Assembly (NCBI GenBank): GCA_034387635.1
Contig: JAOANU010000006.1
Location: 868,001-932,000 of the forward strand
DNA from: Rhodosporidiobolus odoratus
Lineage: Eukaryota; Basidiomycota; Microbotryomycetes; Sporidiobolales; Sporidiobolaceae
Direction of reading: 5' to 3'
DNA length: 64,000 bases
The notes beneath the pieces were generated by a model. That model worked only from the letters and a program-made list of their open reading frames with translations. It was not told the DNA's origin and made no database searches. The stretch's first letter is position 1, and each line of letters starts with the position of its first letter. Shown in pieces: positions 22,990 through 35,921 of this stretch. Both the position numbers and the translations under genes were made by a program.

Positions 22990-25126
22990 ATGTCCGACGT
23001 CTTCGGCTCCGACCCAGGCATATCCTCCGGCGCAAGTTGGATCGCTCACGACTATGCCGAAATCCTCGACCAAGTGAAAAACGGACAATCGCCTTACTTG
23101 TATATTTTGGGGATTGTACGAGGAATGTATCATCCGACGGTTCCTTCAGGGTTCAGGACTAGCTTGGGAGTTTCCAATGGGCTGTATGGGATGTAAGTCG
23201 GGATTTCTGTTCTTGAAATTCTTCTGCCACAGAGGAAGCATGACTGACTTTATCCTACTTCCCTGTTGCCTCGCCGAAACAGATCTATCATCATCACCAT
23301 CGGAGGACTCGCTATACGGATCCTGACGTCTCGTTTCTGGATCTTTCACCGGCTGGACCGGACCATCCTCCTGCCCAATACGAGCGTCATCTACGGAATC
23401 TGCTCGCTATGTTACCTTGCCTGTACGCCTTCGGTCTCTTTACATTCCGCTTTGAGAGAGGTAGAGGAGATAATGATCAAAAGACGACTGCCGGCAGTGG
23501 GCATGGTGGTCGTCGTCGGCGCCGTCCAAGTCACGAAGAATGAGGATTACCCGAAGTGGTACATTGGCGCAAGGTCTGCTTGGATCGGTCCACTTTTTCT
23601 CGGTGAGTCTTTGTCTGCTTCTTACACGTGCAGAATAGCGTCCAAGCTATTTACGACCTGTACAGGCTGCTTCTGCGAATTTTGGGCGACTGTTTGCGCT
23701 TGGTCGGTCTCACCCTTTCCAGTTTACGTAGTGTCGTTGACAAGCGGGCGTACTGACTTCATACTTCCGGTCCTCAGGTATATCCGCAAGAAAGGCGCGT
23801 TCTATCGAGAATCCTATTGCAAAACCTTCATTGCATGCGTCCTTCCATTCGTCCTCCTTTTCACTGCCTGGATCCCCCCGACTGTCCTCTTCTACATGGC
23901 GGCCATCAACTTCAACCATTCCTACCGAGTCGGCATGGATATCAGCGCCGACCTGCGTAGGTGGCAAGCGGATTGGACGCCGGAAAAGGGGCTCGAAATG
24001 GACAAGTTGCTCACTCTCTTCCATCCCGGAGCTGAGCTGGGCAACGCTCTCATTGCGTACACGGATCAGACGCGGCTCGGTACCAGCTATTGTGCAGGAG
24101 TGCTTATCCTTACCTTCATTGTAAGGCGCTTTCTTCTCTGCTCCCGGCTTGAGAAGGTCATCTGGTCTGACCTTCCCCGCCTTTCCTCTCTCTGCTTCAG
24201 GTCTACATAACCGGTGCATGGCTGGAGATCTCGCATCTCGGCTCTACCATCTCCCAGCTTCAACAGCAGGCCTTCGCTCAGGGCAATCTTCCTCCCCGGT
24301 CCTCTTACTCAACCAACAGCAGAAAGCCCTTCCGCAAAACCTCCGTCACTCGGTCTGCCACGACTGCCCCTACGCCGCCTGTCTCTTCGCCTCCTATTGG
24401 CCACGCCCTCGTCCAACAGCTCGACGAGGAACACTTTGCTCGAGCGGATGGCAAGACAGAAGCAGTTCAACACCCTTGGAGGTTGCTCAGCTGGGCGAGG
24501 AGGAACCGCATCTGGACTGCAACATGTATCGCGACGATGCTGCTCTCGAACGCCGGGTTGCAGCTCTGGCAAGCTCTGACGCCGTTGGATCTTCGTTACC
24601 CGTCGGGGCAGTTTCAGATCGAGACGCTCGCTTCATGGTAAGCTCGAGTTCTTCCTCCCTCTTTTCCTCTTCTCACTGGATACCTGTCCTTGCTGAGTCT
24701 CACCGCCACAGTTGGCTCAACGGAATCCTCTCTACCCTCGTCGCCCTCCTCCTCCTCTTCCGATCCCTCGACGCTACGTCCTCCCCAATCCTCTCTTCCC
24801 TCCGCCACCACCTTCCCTTCCTCCCTTTCCCTCCGGCCGTGACTCCTTCCGCTCGCTCTCTAGTCACCACCGAACCTCCTCGATTCGCCTACGGTAACGG
24901 AAATGCGGTACCGCTTGTGGAGAGGATCACGACGAGAAGCTTGGTGGGGGTTGAGGAGGCGGTGGGTATGGAAGAGGGGAAGGTAGTGCCCGTTTTCATG
25001 ACGCACGGGCGTGCGGTATGCCAAGAAGCGGAGTCAGTCAAGGAGGGAGGGGTTTGTGGCAGTTCGGAAGGGAAGGGGGGTGGTTTGTCGTGTCGAAGCG
25101 TCGGGAATAGTCTGAAGAAGAGTTGA
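22990..25126 (+). CDS. Multi-pass membrane protein, function unknown
   Basis: Begins MSDVFGSDPGISSGASWIAH. The first exon joins by a clear intron (donor GTAAGT, acceptor AACAG) to a hydrophobic segment ISIIITIGGLAIRILTS; further strongly hydrophobic stretches follow (LPNTSVIYGICSLCYLA, FIACVLPFVLLFTAWIPPTV, CAGVLILTFIVYITGAWLEI, TATCIATMLLSNAGLQLW, WLNGILSTLVALLLLF), about six to eight membrane spans in all. The tail is Ser/Pro-rich then glycine-rich, with stop at 25124-25126. I do not recognise a domain; the layout resembles lineage-specific fungal seven-helix proteins. A 41-codon remnant of a paralogue lies at 27743. The 3' end faces the minus-strand F-box-like gene. Confidence 0.65.
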
Positions 25127-25351
25127 AGGGTGGCCTCTCCGTCATTGGTGGTTCAGAAAAGGGCGTTCCCCGTAGTAGCTCTGGGTTTGGAGGAAATCCA
25201 GGTCAAACTGGATTAGTGCAACCGGGAAAAACAATACACTATCCTGTCCAAGCACTGGCTGGCGATGTTTCCGGACGAGGCAGGGACCGCTGGTATTAAG
25301 GTCTGGTCCAGTTGAGATGCTGCCAGCCTTGCATTTCCTACCACTCCCGTT

Positions 25352-26741
25352 CTACCTGGTAATGTGCTGTGCGTCCCTTAGTTCCGGACTCGATACCTCG
25401 CTGTCCCCCTCGTTCTCACCATCGTTTTCGGCCGCATTTCCATCTTGGTCCTCTTCTTCTTCGTACGCTTCTTCCTCCGCCTCCGCTACGTTCTCGCTCT
25501 CTTCCTCTTCGTCTACCCGAGCTTCTTCCTCTCCGTCCACCCATCCTGCGATATCTCCGTCAATCCAGACCTGTTCTTGCACCTCTTGGACATCCTCTCC
25601 CTGTTCCCCTGCAACCCCTTCCAGCCCTCTTCTCATTTGACGGTAGAGCATCCCCTTAGCCACATCGTCGTGCCCCGCCTCTTCGCCCATGAATACCTCG
25701 ACATCCTTAAAAGCGACGGGAACCTCTCGCATGGCGCACACATGGACGAATTGGACAAAGATTTCGCCGCACTCGGGTTCGATCTCGTCAGACTTCCAGA
25801 AGTCGAGCGTGGCAAGGGCTGTTGGCAGGATTAGGATACAAAGGACGAGCTCGCTGTCGTCCATCTTGCCGAGAGTCATGCACCTGATGTATAGATCATG
25901 CGGAGAGAGGACGTGGTACATGTGATAGGAACCCATGAATTTGAGGTTCTGGTAGCGCTTGATGAGGAGGCCAAAGGCGTCGAAGGGATAGGTGCCGAGT
26001 TCGAAAAACTCGCAGATGTGGAGAGCCCGCGCGTGGTCTCGGAGGTCGATGGCGCTTGTCTTGTATGGGACGGAGAGAACGAGGCGAGGTAGGGCGTCGA
26101 GGAGTGCAGCGCTGGGCCCGAGTGCGGTTCCCTCCCGCCAGTTCACGAGGGTATAGGCTTCGAGGACAGGAACTTGGGGAGCGTTGAGGTAAAAGTTGCC
26201 GAGCAGGGTAGAGCAGGCGACAACGCTGAGATTTGTGACATGAGGCAGGGTGAAAGATAGGGACGAGAAGGTGAGGTGACGGAGAGAAAGACGACGAAGG
26301 CCTGCAGGTATACACGTTCAGCGCGGTTTGGCTTCATGGAGCATATCGGTAACGTACGCGGAAGCTGGTGGAGACACGTCAGGTCCACCTCTTTCACTTG
26401 ATCCAGCCGAAGTTCCTCCAAGGCTTCGCAGGACGAAAGAAACGCCGTCAGGACCGCCCAGTGCTCGTCCGGAGGCGAGCTCTGCACCGTGACACAGCGT
26501 ATACGTCCGGAAAAGGAACGCATATGTGCAAGCCGGCTGCGCCATCCAGGCCCCGCCCCGATGAAGACGCATTCGCGCATTCCTCCAAGATGCTCTGCGC
26601 GATGCTCGACAACTGCTTGTTCACGAGACAGCACGACGTAAGAAGTTGGCATCTGATGATATAGCCACACACTGTCTTCTTCTCTGGCACTGCCAAGCGT
26701 AGGATGCTCTCGACGAGCTCGACGGGGAGTCGGAGAGCCAT
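25352..26741 (-). CDS. F-box-like protein with an apparent frameshift
   Basis: Exon 1 starts MALRLPVELVESILRLA, an F-box-like motif like the gene at 1709, and continues to CCLVNKQLSSIAQSILEE. There the frame breaks: the conserved-looking continuation (VFIGAGPGWRSRLAHMRSF, then LRLDQVKEVDLTCLHQLPR) is in another frame. The break coincides with a near-perfect 8 bp tandem repeat (26569-26583), whose removal would restore the frame. A normal phase-1 intron (about 26304-26357) leads to exon 2, LRRLSLRHLTFSSLSFT to NWREGTALGPSAALLDALPR and LCILILPTALATLDF, and ends in a long acidic Glu-rich tail. No GT-AG intron bridges the break, so this is a recent pseudogene, an allele or a sequence error. Confidence 0.6.
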
Positions 26742-27742
26742 CAGTGGACGATAGGGAGGAAAGGTGAGGGAAAGGTGCGCAGTGGCTGGCAGTAGGTGAG
26801 GCGTCGCAAAAGCGTTATTAGAGTAACTTGGTGTAGTTCTGATTAGCTCCAGCGAGTTCGAGCAAAGACCGAAGACTTGACCTCGATTTCGAATCGAGAG
26901 AAGCGAAATTGAGTTGGCTCGCGTTCGGTTCCACTACTCTTGCTGGTATGGCTGACAGAACACGACACAGCCCACGGATAGCCTTCACCAACCTCCACGA
27001 TGCGCGAATCTCTTGACGGACACATTGTTTGAGCCGCTCGCTCGTTCCCTCGAGGCCCACGCCGTCTCGATGAAGGCAGTAGCACGCTGCACGGCGCAGG
27101 CGGACGGTACTGGTGCGCTCGCAGATTCTCTACGTGGTGCCAGATGGGCTGGCTGACAGAATCAATTCGCATCATCCGTCAGCGCGGTCGATAACGCCCT
27201 GCTCGCACCTGGTCCCATTGTTCTCGCTTCCCCTCGAAACCGCTGCTGGCATGCGCCTTGACACTCGTCCAGCAGATCCCACGGAATCTGATCCTCCGCA
27301 TCAGGCCAGCTTCTTCAACTCGATGGACACCTACCCGCATGCTCTCGGCTCCTCTAAGCGATTTTCCTCGAGTTTCGCCGTTCGAATCGTCTCCACCGAC
27401 CTCGTAGTTCCCATCGGACACGGTTTGCTTCTCGAGTAGACGACCGGCTCGTGCTCAACAACTCGAGATAAGCTTGACAGCTTCGAGAGCCCCTCTCGTC
27501 AGCCGAACGGGCAAGAGGAGTCTCGCTAAGTCTCCTTGCAGGCTCAGGCAACCCGAGGCAAGCACCCTTGCCTCTCTTGCCGCCCCTTCGTTCCTACCAA
27601 CCAGTGAAGACTGCTCTGTACCCCGCTAGCGGCCCAGCACTCGACAAGAAATCCTCCCAATTACCCGTCCCGCACCGTTAGTCAAGGTTGCAGTCTCAAA
27701 CCCTCGTCTCCCTAAGCCACTCCGTCACACCCTTCGACTCCT
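26742..27742. other. Intergenic, nothing assigned
   Basis: Upstream region of the F-box-like gene, then sequence with only short open frames on both strands (the longest plus-strand one at 27113-27439 matches nothing I know). The last 150 bp are probably the old leader of the truncated paralogue at 27743. Confidence 0.35.
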
Positions 27743-27868
27743 ATGACTAGCATATTTGGCGACGCCGCAGATGCTTCAGGCGGCAACAGCTGGATGGCAC
27801 CCAATTACTCGGCCCTCCTTGAACAGGTCGAAAGCGGTCAATCTCCCGATCCATTTGGAAGCTTGTAA
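27743..27868 (+). pseudogene. Truncated paralogue of the 22990 membrane protein
   Basis: A 41-codon frame MTSIFGDAADASGGNSWMAP then NYSALLEQVESGQSP that closely parallels the first 37 residues of the gene at 22990 (FGSD..., SGASWIAHDYAEILDQVKNG, QSP). It stops at TAA 27866-27868 just after QSP, and none of the membrane segments follows. This is a 5' remnant of a duplicated copy 4.7 kb away. Confidence 0.65.
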
Positions 27869-28847
27869 GCGTGATCTTGGACTGAGTGATCTACGCGTAT
27901 TTCGCGGTGAACACCCTCGATTGACGAGCAAGGCAAATCCTGCTAAAGATTGGTTGCTGCTGTTTCTGCTGTGACACCGGCCAGGCTGCACGGGTCCAGC
28001 TACTTTCGCAAACACCTGCGCTTCGTACTGGTCTCAACAGGGGCCAATATCAGATGCGCGTGCAGGTCAAGGGGCTCATTTTCGAATGGTATCTGGCGCT
28101 GGGTTACAGTGAGGGGTGAGCAAAAGACCGGCGTTTCTGGTCCGTAAGACAGCTCGATAAACCTATGGTGCTGAGAGCGGCACGAGACCAGTCACTCTCT
28201 GTCTACTTCCGCCTAGAGCTGAACCGGGTAGGCAAAGTATGAACACCAAGCTGTAAGCTGTGGTGCGAGGCCGTTTGTTGTGGTTTTCCGTGCAAGCATG
28301 CCCGCCAGGAGCGAATCATGCCACCTCTATTGAACGTATTTGTGCCTGCCTAGGCGAGTGGCAGAGGACCAGCTACCACAAGTTGCAGCTCAGCGCAATC
28401 CATTTGCTCGCCTTCTGGGAACCGCATTCCTAGGTTTGTCAACGTGCAAGAGGCAACACGCACATGACAATGCACAACCTATCTACTCAGGGACAGCGGG
28501 CCAAGGCCGAAAAGGTAAGATTGAGGGCTGAAGCGCAGCCAAACCGCATAGGCCAGGAGGGCTGACATGCGCTGACAGTCAAGAACTTGTTCTTTGGTTG
28601 ACCGGGAAGGTCAGAAAGAAAATGCAGTACAGAGTCTAACAAGTAGTCAACATGCGCTAAAGGAAAGAAAGGGCTACATGGTACGCAGGATGAAGGTGGG
28701 AAAGTGGAAAGACAAGGGAATCGAGGGAGTTCACAAGCAGACTGGGGCGCAACAACCCGTGATTGCCCTACGTTGCTGTCTGACAAGCAGACAGTGCACA
28801 CAGCACCGTTTGTACACCCTCTGATGACGGATATTCCTAATGTCGCC
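27869..28847. other. Intergenic, nothing assigned
   Basis: No exon, repeat or RNA recognised between the truncated paralogue and the 3' end of RAD16. It may include decayed remains of the rest of the truncated gene, but I could not match any membrane segment. Confidence 0.35.
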
Positions 28848-31800
28848 CTAAAGCTGGAACAAGAAAGCCAGATCCTCCGGGTTGAGTCGACCGATAGCCT
28901 TGTCGTCATCGCCAAGGGCGCTTGCGGCGAGGTTCTCCTTCTTTTTCTGTAAGTCAAGGATACGGGCCTCAATGCTGCGTGGGGTGGGCAAGATGGAGTA
29001 CGGAATATGAGGGAGAACAACAGAAGGCAAGGTCAGTCACGACTCGGGGAATCGGCACTGGCAATCCAGCCAACACGGCGCGGACACCTGCTCAGAATCT
29101 ACCAATGGCTGAGGCCAGACATCGTAGAGTAAAGGCTGCGGTAGGGGGAGTTGCGAAAACGCAGCAGCGAGAATTGAGAAGGCGGAGAAGCACTCACGAG
29201 TTTTCGATGATGAGGCGAGTGACGGTGACCGGGCGATCTGTAGGTGGGTATCAGTACGAAAAGGTCAGCTATGAGTGAAGTGTCGCGAACTTGGGAAGGT
29301 TGTGAGGAGAAGAAAGGGAAGAGGCTGACGTTGGCCGATACGGTGGACCCGATCAAATGCTCTGTATAACCGATCCGTCAGTACCAAGAGCGAAGTGTGT
29401 ATGCGAGCAGACGTACTGTAGCTCGACAGCGGGGTTCCTGGGAACGGCGGGAAGAAGGGGTGCGGGAGAAAGGGTAGACGACAGCTATGTCAGTTTAATG
29501 CTGACGAGCGGACGATCTCGCCTGCGCCATGACATCGAGGGGTGATTGTCTTTGCTCGTAGCTCAAGTTACCAGACAAGGCCCCAGAGCCACGCGCTTCA
29601 TTTTGACTTGAGAAGGTCAAACTCACCACCAAGGATCAAGGCAGATGACCCGGCTCGCTTCAACCAGATTAAGAGCGACTCCGCCCGCCTTCAGGGAGAT
29701 GAGGAACACGGTGCACTCCGGGTCGTCCGTGAATGCCTTGACCGTATTGTCGCGAGCTTGTGGAGTCATCGTTCCGGCCAGCCGGACGAACTTGAACCCG
29801 CTGAGTTGAAGTCGGCGGGCAACCAGGTCACTGTAGCAGTCCGACGGGTCAGCAGATGACACAGTTCACAGGCAAAGAGCCAAAGAAGAAGGAGAAAAAG
29901 GAGGAAGTGGACGAACAGCATCGAGGTGAATTGCGAGAAAACGAGCGTCTTGAGCGTCCGGTCTTCGCAGCGGGTCTTGCTCAGCTCCTCAAGGCTACGA
30001 AACGTATGAATCAGCAACAGAATCCGGCGATGCGGAGCTCCTGACGAAAAAGCGACGAGACAGAAAACTCGGAAAGTCACGCACAGCGCCTCGATCTTCG
30101 TACTCGACCGACTCTTAGTCGGGTCAATTCTGCTCAGCAGCCCCTGCCTACCCGTCTCGTCGACTTCAATCGCGTCCTGGTCGAGGTCAATACTGACAGG
30201 CAGGTGGCAGACCGGGCATTCAGGTTTGAACTCGACGGCGGTTTCGAGGTATTGCCGGATACACTCGCGCTGTAGGATATAAGCCAGTATTAGCCTAGAC
30301 GGGAGCGACGGGAGCACGAAGAGCACGTAACGCACGCAGAAGATGTGCCGACAGTTGGTTTTGACCGCGTCTTCAGCTTCATCGAGGCAAATTCGGCAGG
30401 TGAGGATTTCTTGCGGCATGTCGGCGGCGGCGTGCTGGATAGGTTGAGCGGTCTTCGACCTATGGAGGAGATACAAGGGCAGGGGGAGTGTCGGGGTAAA
30501 GGATCCGCAAGTAGGAGGCGCAGAGGATCAGGTCGGGAGGTGGAGTCGAGGTTGGTCAGCTCAAGTCCGATACGAACGGAACAGCAGCCGGGATGCGAGT
30601 TCGAACTGAGACGAACTTGATGACAAGATCAGGGTGGTCAGCCATTTGACGAAGACGAGTGATGAGGGTGAAAATATTCGAATAGTTGTTCAAGACCTAA
30701 ATTGTGGCAAGAGTCAGCTCGAAGCCCGGTGACAAGATAGACTACACGGCCAGTGGAGTATTGCTGAGCGCACCGTTCCCTCATCCGCATAGGTGTTGAA
30801 CTTTCGCTTGACGTCTTTGAAGAGACTCTGATAAAGCTCTTCCTCTTCCTCGGTGAAGAAGTCGCGCCTGACGTCGACAATGCGGGGCGGCAGGCCCAGG
30901 TCGTCCGCTCGCTCAACCTTGGTGCGACGAAGCATGAGGCGCTGAAGGAGGATACCGAGCTTGTCGAAGGCTTCTTTGCCTTCGCCGGAATGAGCGCCGC
31001 CGGTTTGAATGGGTCGGAGAATGTCCGAGTTCCACCAACAGGTGTGCTGCATTCCCGAATGACCTGTATTATCGTATAACGATGGGAATGGCGACGGGAG
31101 AAGGAACGAGAGACAAGTGATGTCCCAACGTAGAGGAGCGGAATGTCAATGTGAAGAGTGGCGAAAGAGGTTCCAGGAAGGATAGCGAGCGCGAGGTCAG
31201 TACTTCTTACCCGAAAGAAGACGAGAAGAAGCACAATAGGAAACGAAACCTACCGCACTCCTGCAGAGCGGAGTTTAAAACCGGGGAAGTAAAGCGTAAT
31301 CAGCGCGACCGTCTCCAGAGAAAAGAGCGAAGCGTGGGACCGTACCGTGCAAGGCCCTTTCGAGCAAAGCCAATGCAGACTCTTGCAGTCGCATCGCTTG
31401 CAGAAGTAGAACGCGAAAGGGTCGCAACCGACGAAGCGAAGAAGCGAGTAAAGCTCGCCGACGCGGTTCTGTAGCGGGGTACCTGGAAAGAGAAGAATAA
31501 CGCGAGCATGAGCACCGATCACGTTTTCGCAAACGCCATGCGCCGAGCCCAGGCTCAAGGTCTGAAGGCAGAAGCGGAGGAAGACGCAAACAACGCACCA
31601 GACAAGCACCACCTATAATGCGCTTTCAACGCGAACGCCGCCTTTGCCGTGTTGCTTTGTCGATCCTTGATATTGTGCGCCTCGTCGAGAATGACACGGT
31701 GCCACTTGACCTTGTGCAAGATAGAGTTCTCCTTGAGGATTTGACCTTTGCGGGTGAAGCCTTTTTGCTCGCGTCGGAAGGTAGTCTCGAGGACAGCGTC

Positions 31801-33895
31801 TGTCTCAGCAAAACTGAGTCAGCAAGCCCAACCGAGAAAGGGGGGAAAGGTAGCAGACGCACAGGAGGTGAGGACGACGTCATATTTCTCCATCTCCTTG
31901 GCATTGCTCAACCGGTTCGCACCGTGGAAGATGAGCACCTTGAACCCTTTGGTAAACTTTTCGATCTCGCTCTTCCACTGCATGATGGCGACTGTCGGAG
32001 CGAGGACAAGCGTCGAGCCTTTCGGGTGGGAGGGAGACCAGTCGGACAGGATGAGGGAGATGGTTTGAATGGTTTTGCCCATGCTGTTCAAGGCCGCAAG
32101 GCAGTCAGCATCGTGCGAATTCTAGAAAGTGGGGAAGACAGAACGCACCCCATCTCATCGCAGAGGAAGCCCCCCTTGAAAGGACCCTGCTCTTGCTTCA
32201 CCAACCAGTTCAACCCCTCAAGCTGGAACGGGAGAAGTTTCTGCGTCAAGCCTTCGGGCTGGACGGCGCGCTCGACCGTCGTCAAAGGGGTGGCGCGAAG
32301 GTCTTCCCAAACTGTGCGAAGTTCGGGGTGGTTGGCTTGTAGGTAGAAGGCGGTTTTTCCAAACTGCGAGTCATAGGGGAAGAGAATTGGTTAGTTGGAA
32401 CGATAGGGAGATACATGAGAGGGACAGCGTACGTGGCTCATCCCCTTCATCGACTTCTTGTCCGCCGCGGAGATATGCGCGCCTTTCCTGAGTGGCACCT
32501 TGACCCTCTCCTTCTTTTCCTTTTTCTTCTGTCCCTTTCCGCCATCTTCGCCTCCTCCCTCCTCCGCCTCCATCGCCTCGTCTTCATTCTCCTCTCCCTT
32601 TTTGCCCTTCTTCCCCTTCTTCACCGGCGTGACCGCTTTCTTCCCTTTCCCCTTCTTTTTCGGCTTAACATCCTCCTCACTCTCCACCCCACTCAAATCT
32701 AGTTCCTCCTCCGCCTCCGCCGTTCCCGCTTCAGATGCCGAAGCATCTTCCTCATCCATCTCGCTTGCCGTCTCCTCCTCAGCCGTCCCATCCCCGTCCA
32801 GCTCAAATTCACTCCCTTCATCGCTCGATTCATCCGACGAGGGCGCGACTCGCCTCGCCTTTCCCTTGCCTTTACCCTTCGAGGCAGCGGGAGAGGCACG
32901 CGCCGAGGAAGCCTTGACGCTCCTCCCCCTCTTCTTCTGCTCGATCACGATCTCGAACTTCTTGTCTTCCTCATCTTCGTCTTCAACCTCCGACTCGACC
33001 GCCCGGCCTTTGCCCTTCAACGCCCTCGAGGCTGCCTTCCCGACCTTCTCTGCCTTCTGGTTGGTCAAAGCTGTCGAGGAGGAGGAGGGAGAGCCGGCTA
33101 CATCGGCGGCGGCAGCGGCATCGAGAGCGACAGCACGGGCGACGAGCTGCTTGGCCAGAGCGCGGACTTTGAGCACGCCGGCGTCTTCTTCTTCGGCGTC
33201 ATCGGGGTCGAGCTTCATGGCGAGTTCGTCGTCTTCCTCATCGTCTTCTGGCTCGGGCTCGACTCCGGGAGAGGGAGAGACTGCGCGTCCCTTGCCCTTG
33301 GCTGATTTCCTGCGCGGTTTCGTCTCTTCTTCGTCGTCTTCCTCCTCCTCGACAGTGTCTTCCTCATCTTTCACAGATTCGGCCGCAGATTCAGGCTCAG
33401 ATTCGGTAAGGTGTAGTTCTTGTTTCGGAAGTTTTAGCTTCGAACGAGCTGCACGGGCGGCTGAGCGGCGAGGGGTTGAGCGTCCTCTGCGAGCACATGA
33501 AGTCACGGGAGAGCGAGTCAGCAGGCAGCATAGAGAGGAGAGAGACGCCGGCGAGAGAACGCCGAGGTACGAGAAAAAGAAGGAAAAGCAACGAACGGTG
33601 TGGACCTTTCCTCCGCCACTTCCTCGAGCTCCACCAGCTCTTCTTTCCCCTCGTCAAGCTCCATCGCCTCGTCCTCTCCTGCGGCTTGGTCCTTGACCCG
33701 TCCCCCTCCTCCTCTTTTACCTCCCCTGGCGCTCGTCGGTGCTGTCCTCGGGCTAGCGGCTGAGCTATCCACTGCGCTCGGAGTCGTATCGGCCGTAGCT
33801 GTGTAGGGCGAGTCGTTGTCGCTGTCGGAGAGTACGATGGATCCGCTTCGACTGGCGGTGGTGGCGGCGCTGGAGGCACGACGGCGAGGCGGCAT
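28848..33895 (-). CDS. RAD16: RAD16, SNF2-family RING ATPase of global genome repair
   Basis: Rad16, with Rad7, finds and processes DNA damage in silent chromatin and can act as a ubiquitin ligase. The N-terminal third is low-complexity (Glu/Lys/Ser-rich). The ATPase follows: HHPEL-like [38 protein letters not shown], Walker A DEMGMGKT split by an intron inside it, [10 protein letters not shown], the DEAH box [34 protein letters not shown]. Between helicase halves lie the cysteine cluster [32 protein letters not shown] and a C3HC4 RING ([20 protein letters not shown] to CPVCHLP). The second lobe has [26 protein letters not shown] and IGQRRPVTV-like motifs. Many introns of 50-110 nt. Start ATG 33895 (MPPRRRASS), stop TAG 28848-28850 after LAFLFQL. 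Confidence 0.94.
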
Positions 33896-34274
33896 ATCTT
33901 TGAGTAGTCGTATGCGAGGGTTGGAGAATGGCAGGCACTCGGGTGAGCTGAGCTGCTGTAAGTAGCGGAAGGTGTTGGAGGTGAATGTAAGCAGTAGGAC
34001 GTAAGACTTGAGTGGCAAAAAGTGGAGTCGAGACGCGACGGGGAGAAGCCAGAAACTTTTTCTCTAAAGGCAAATGTCAACATGAGCAAGTCCTTCCGAT
34101 AACGTACAGAACGACGTCGAGCATGGGCGTAGCCACTTGAACAACTGGTGACGAGGGGACGACCAACGAAGCAATTTAATCTTCTCGCTTTTTCCTCTCC
34201 GATCGACTTCGAAAAACTCGAAAGCACCCTGCATTCAACAGTTCTCTGACAGAAACCACGACTCTTCTGCCACG
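33896..34274. other. Intergenic, RAD16 upstream region
   Basis: 379 bp between RAD16's start and the stop of the next minus-strand gene; it must contain the RAD16 promoter. No motif recognised. Confidence 0.4.
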
Positions 34275-35631
34275 TCAATACAAAGACCCCGTCCGAGAGA
34301 ACGCCTGGTCGAATGCCACCTTGACCCTCCCTCCGTTATCTCTCATCTCTACCTCCCAAAACGCCGTATCAAGCTCGGGGGAATGCTTGAGGAACTGCCA
34401 GGTATCGGCTACATGCAGAAGATTTGAGACGGTAAGGCGCCGAGGTAGGAGTAAGGTAGGACGAGTCAATAGACGCCACGAGCTCGGGACAAAGCAGGAA
34501 AGGAAAAAGAGGCCAACGTACAGCCAAGGGTCACGCTCTGCCCTGCTGAAGTCATAGCTGGCAGAGCTGCTGCGACCTTCACCCTTCCTCTCACCTCCGG
34601 AGGTAACCTCTCTAATCTTGGCAGCAAAGCAGGGACTCTGACCCAAGTTTTGCCTTTCCCAGTTCTACACTTCGGGCCTTCGGTCGTTAGGTTCAGGAAG
34701 TCGGGGACGGAGACGACATCGATGTCAGAGGCAGAGAGATTGTGAGGCTCTGATATGGGGTAGAGTGCTTGAGCCACCGGAGGGAGTACTGAACCGATGT
34801 AGGAGGTTCGCCAGTGCGCGACGAAGCGGGACACGCGGGCGGGGAAAGAGATTGCGCTGAGCTGCATGCAGTAGGCAGTCAGACACACATTCAGTGGAAT
34901 GGGTCAGGTCGGGGTGCAGAAGAAAGGAACGGACGAAGATCCGTTCTACTCGTTCCGGCGTGGCCGACGGAAAAGTGCCGGAGAAGGACGGTGAGCGGGG
35001 TGTGCTCAGCGCTGTGACACGTAGAGCGTAAGCAGCCTCTGTTCGTAAAGTATGAGAAGAACGTACCAGCTCTTCCGCGCGGTGTGCTCATCTCCCCTCT
35101 CCCACCTTTCTGCAGAGCTCCCATAACACCGGGTCTGATCTCGACCTTTGCACCCAGCTCCGGCGAGCTGAGCACTGTCGATCCATCACTACTCGCTGTT
35201 CTCTGTTGGGACCAACCACGACAGGAGTGATAAGGCGGTGCGGCTGCTAAAGAAGGTGAGGGAGAAAAGGAGGCTGGGAAGGTTGGGGTCGAAGTGAGAG
35301 GGGCGGCGTAACTCGACGGACAGGCGTATGGCGGAGACGTCAATTGCACTACCAAATGCATCCGAGTCGCTGAAGTGGAAGTGAGGGCGAGAACCAGGTC
35401 AAGGACGGAGAAAGAAAAGGAGTTTCCGATGTAAAGGGCGTCAGTGCGGCGGGGAGTGGCGGATGTGCGGCCACTTTCAAGGCAGATGAGCGGCTGACGC
35501 TCGAGCGCTAGTAAGCGGAAGCACGGGGCTGGCGAACAGAGCTGGGAGGGGATGATCGGGAAGCGAAACGGAGGACCAGAGCAAGAGTAGCGAGTACAGC
35601 TCACGATGAGCTGTAGGTTCGCGCAACGCAT
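34275..35631 (-). CDS. Hypothetical protein
   Basis: A spliced minus-strand gene I cannot name. Confident exon blocks: a Ser/Pro/Thr-rich part ending STPRGRA; PRSPSFSGTFPSATPERVERIF; after an intron with donor GTCCGT and a CTGAC branch point, LSAISFPARVSRFVAHWRTS and YPISEPHNLSASDIDVVSVP, VRVPALLPRLERLPPEVRGR, MTSAGQSVTLG; then after another intron DTWQFLKHSPELDTAFWEVE and a stop at 34275-34277. The start at 35631 is uncertain because a GTGAGC donor follows only 27 nt in and a start at a later Met is possible. No catalytic motif, signal peptide or membrane span is evident. Confidence 0.5.
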
Positions 35632-35921
35632 TCAGCTACGTCCGTGATGCTTCGAAGGGAGCAGAACCTCCTCTAGCGTGCTGGTAAGCGGTTGATGGGC
35701 TGGTCGAGATAGATGGGGAATTGGTATCAGGACAAGTGATTCAGTGGTACGAGGAACTTGACCCTGCGGCGGGCGTCAAGAGATGGGTAGACCGGGGTCT
35801 GCTTGTGATTGACAGAGCCAGATAGAGCGAGTGAGGGTAGAATCGAGTTTCCCAACCAAGTCGAGGAATCGATTCCTCCTCCTCACCTCTGTTCTCCATT
35901 CTACAACCCCCATACGTCTTC

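Noticed and set aside
32458..33696. A 412-codon plus-strand frame rich in Ser/Pro
   Set aside because: Antisense shadow of the acidic and basic low-complexity N-terminus of RAD16.
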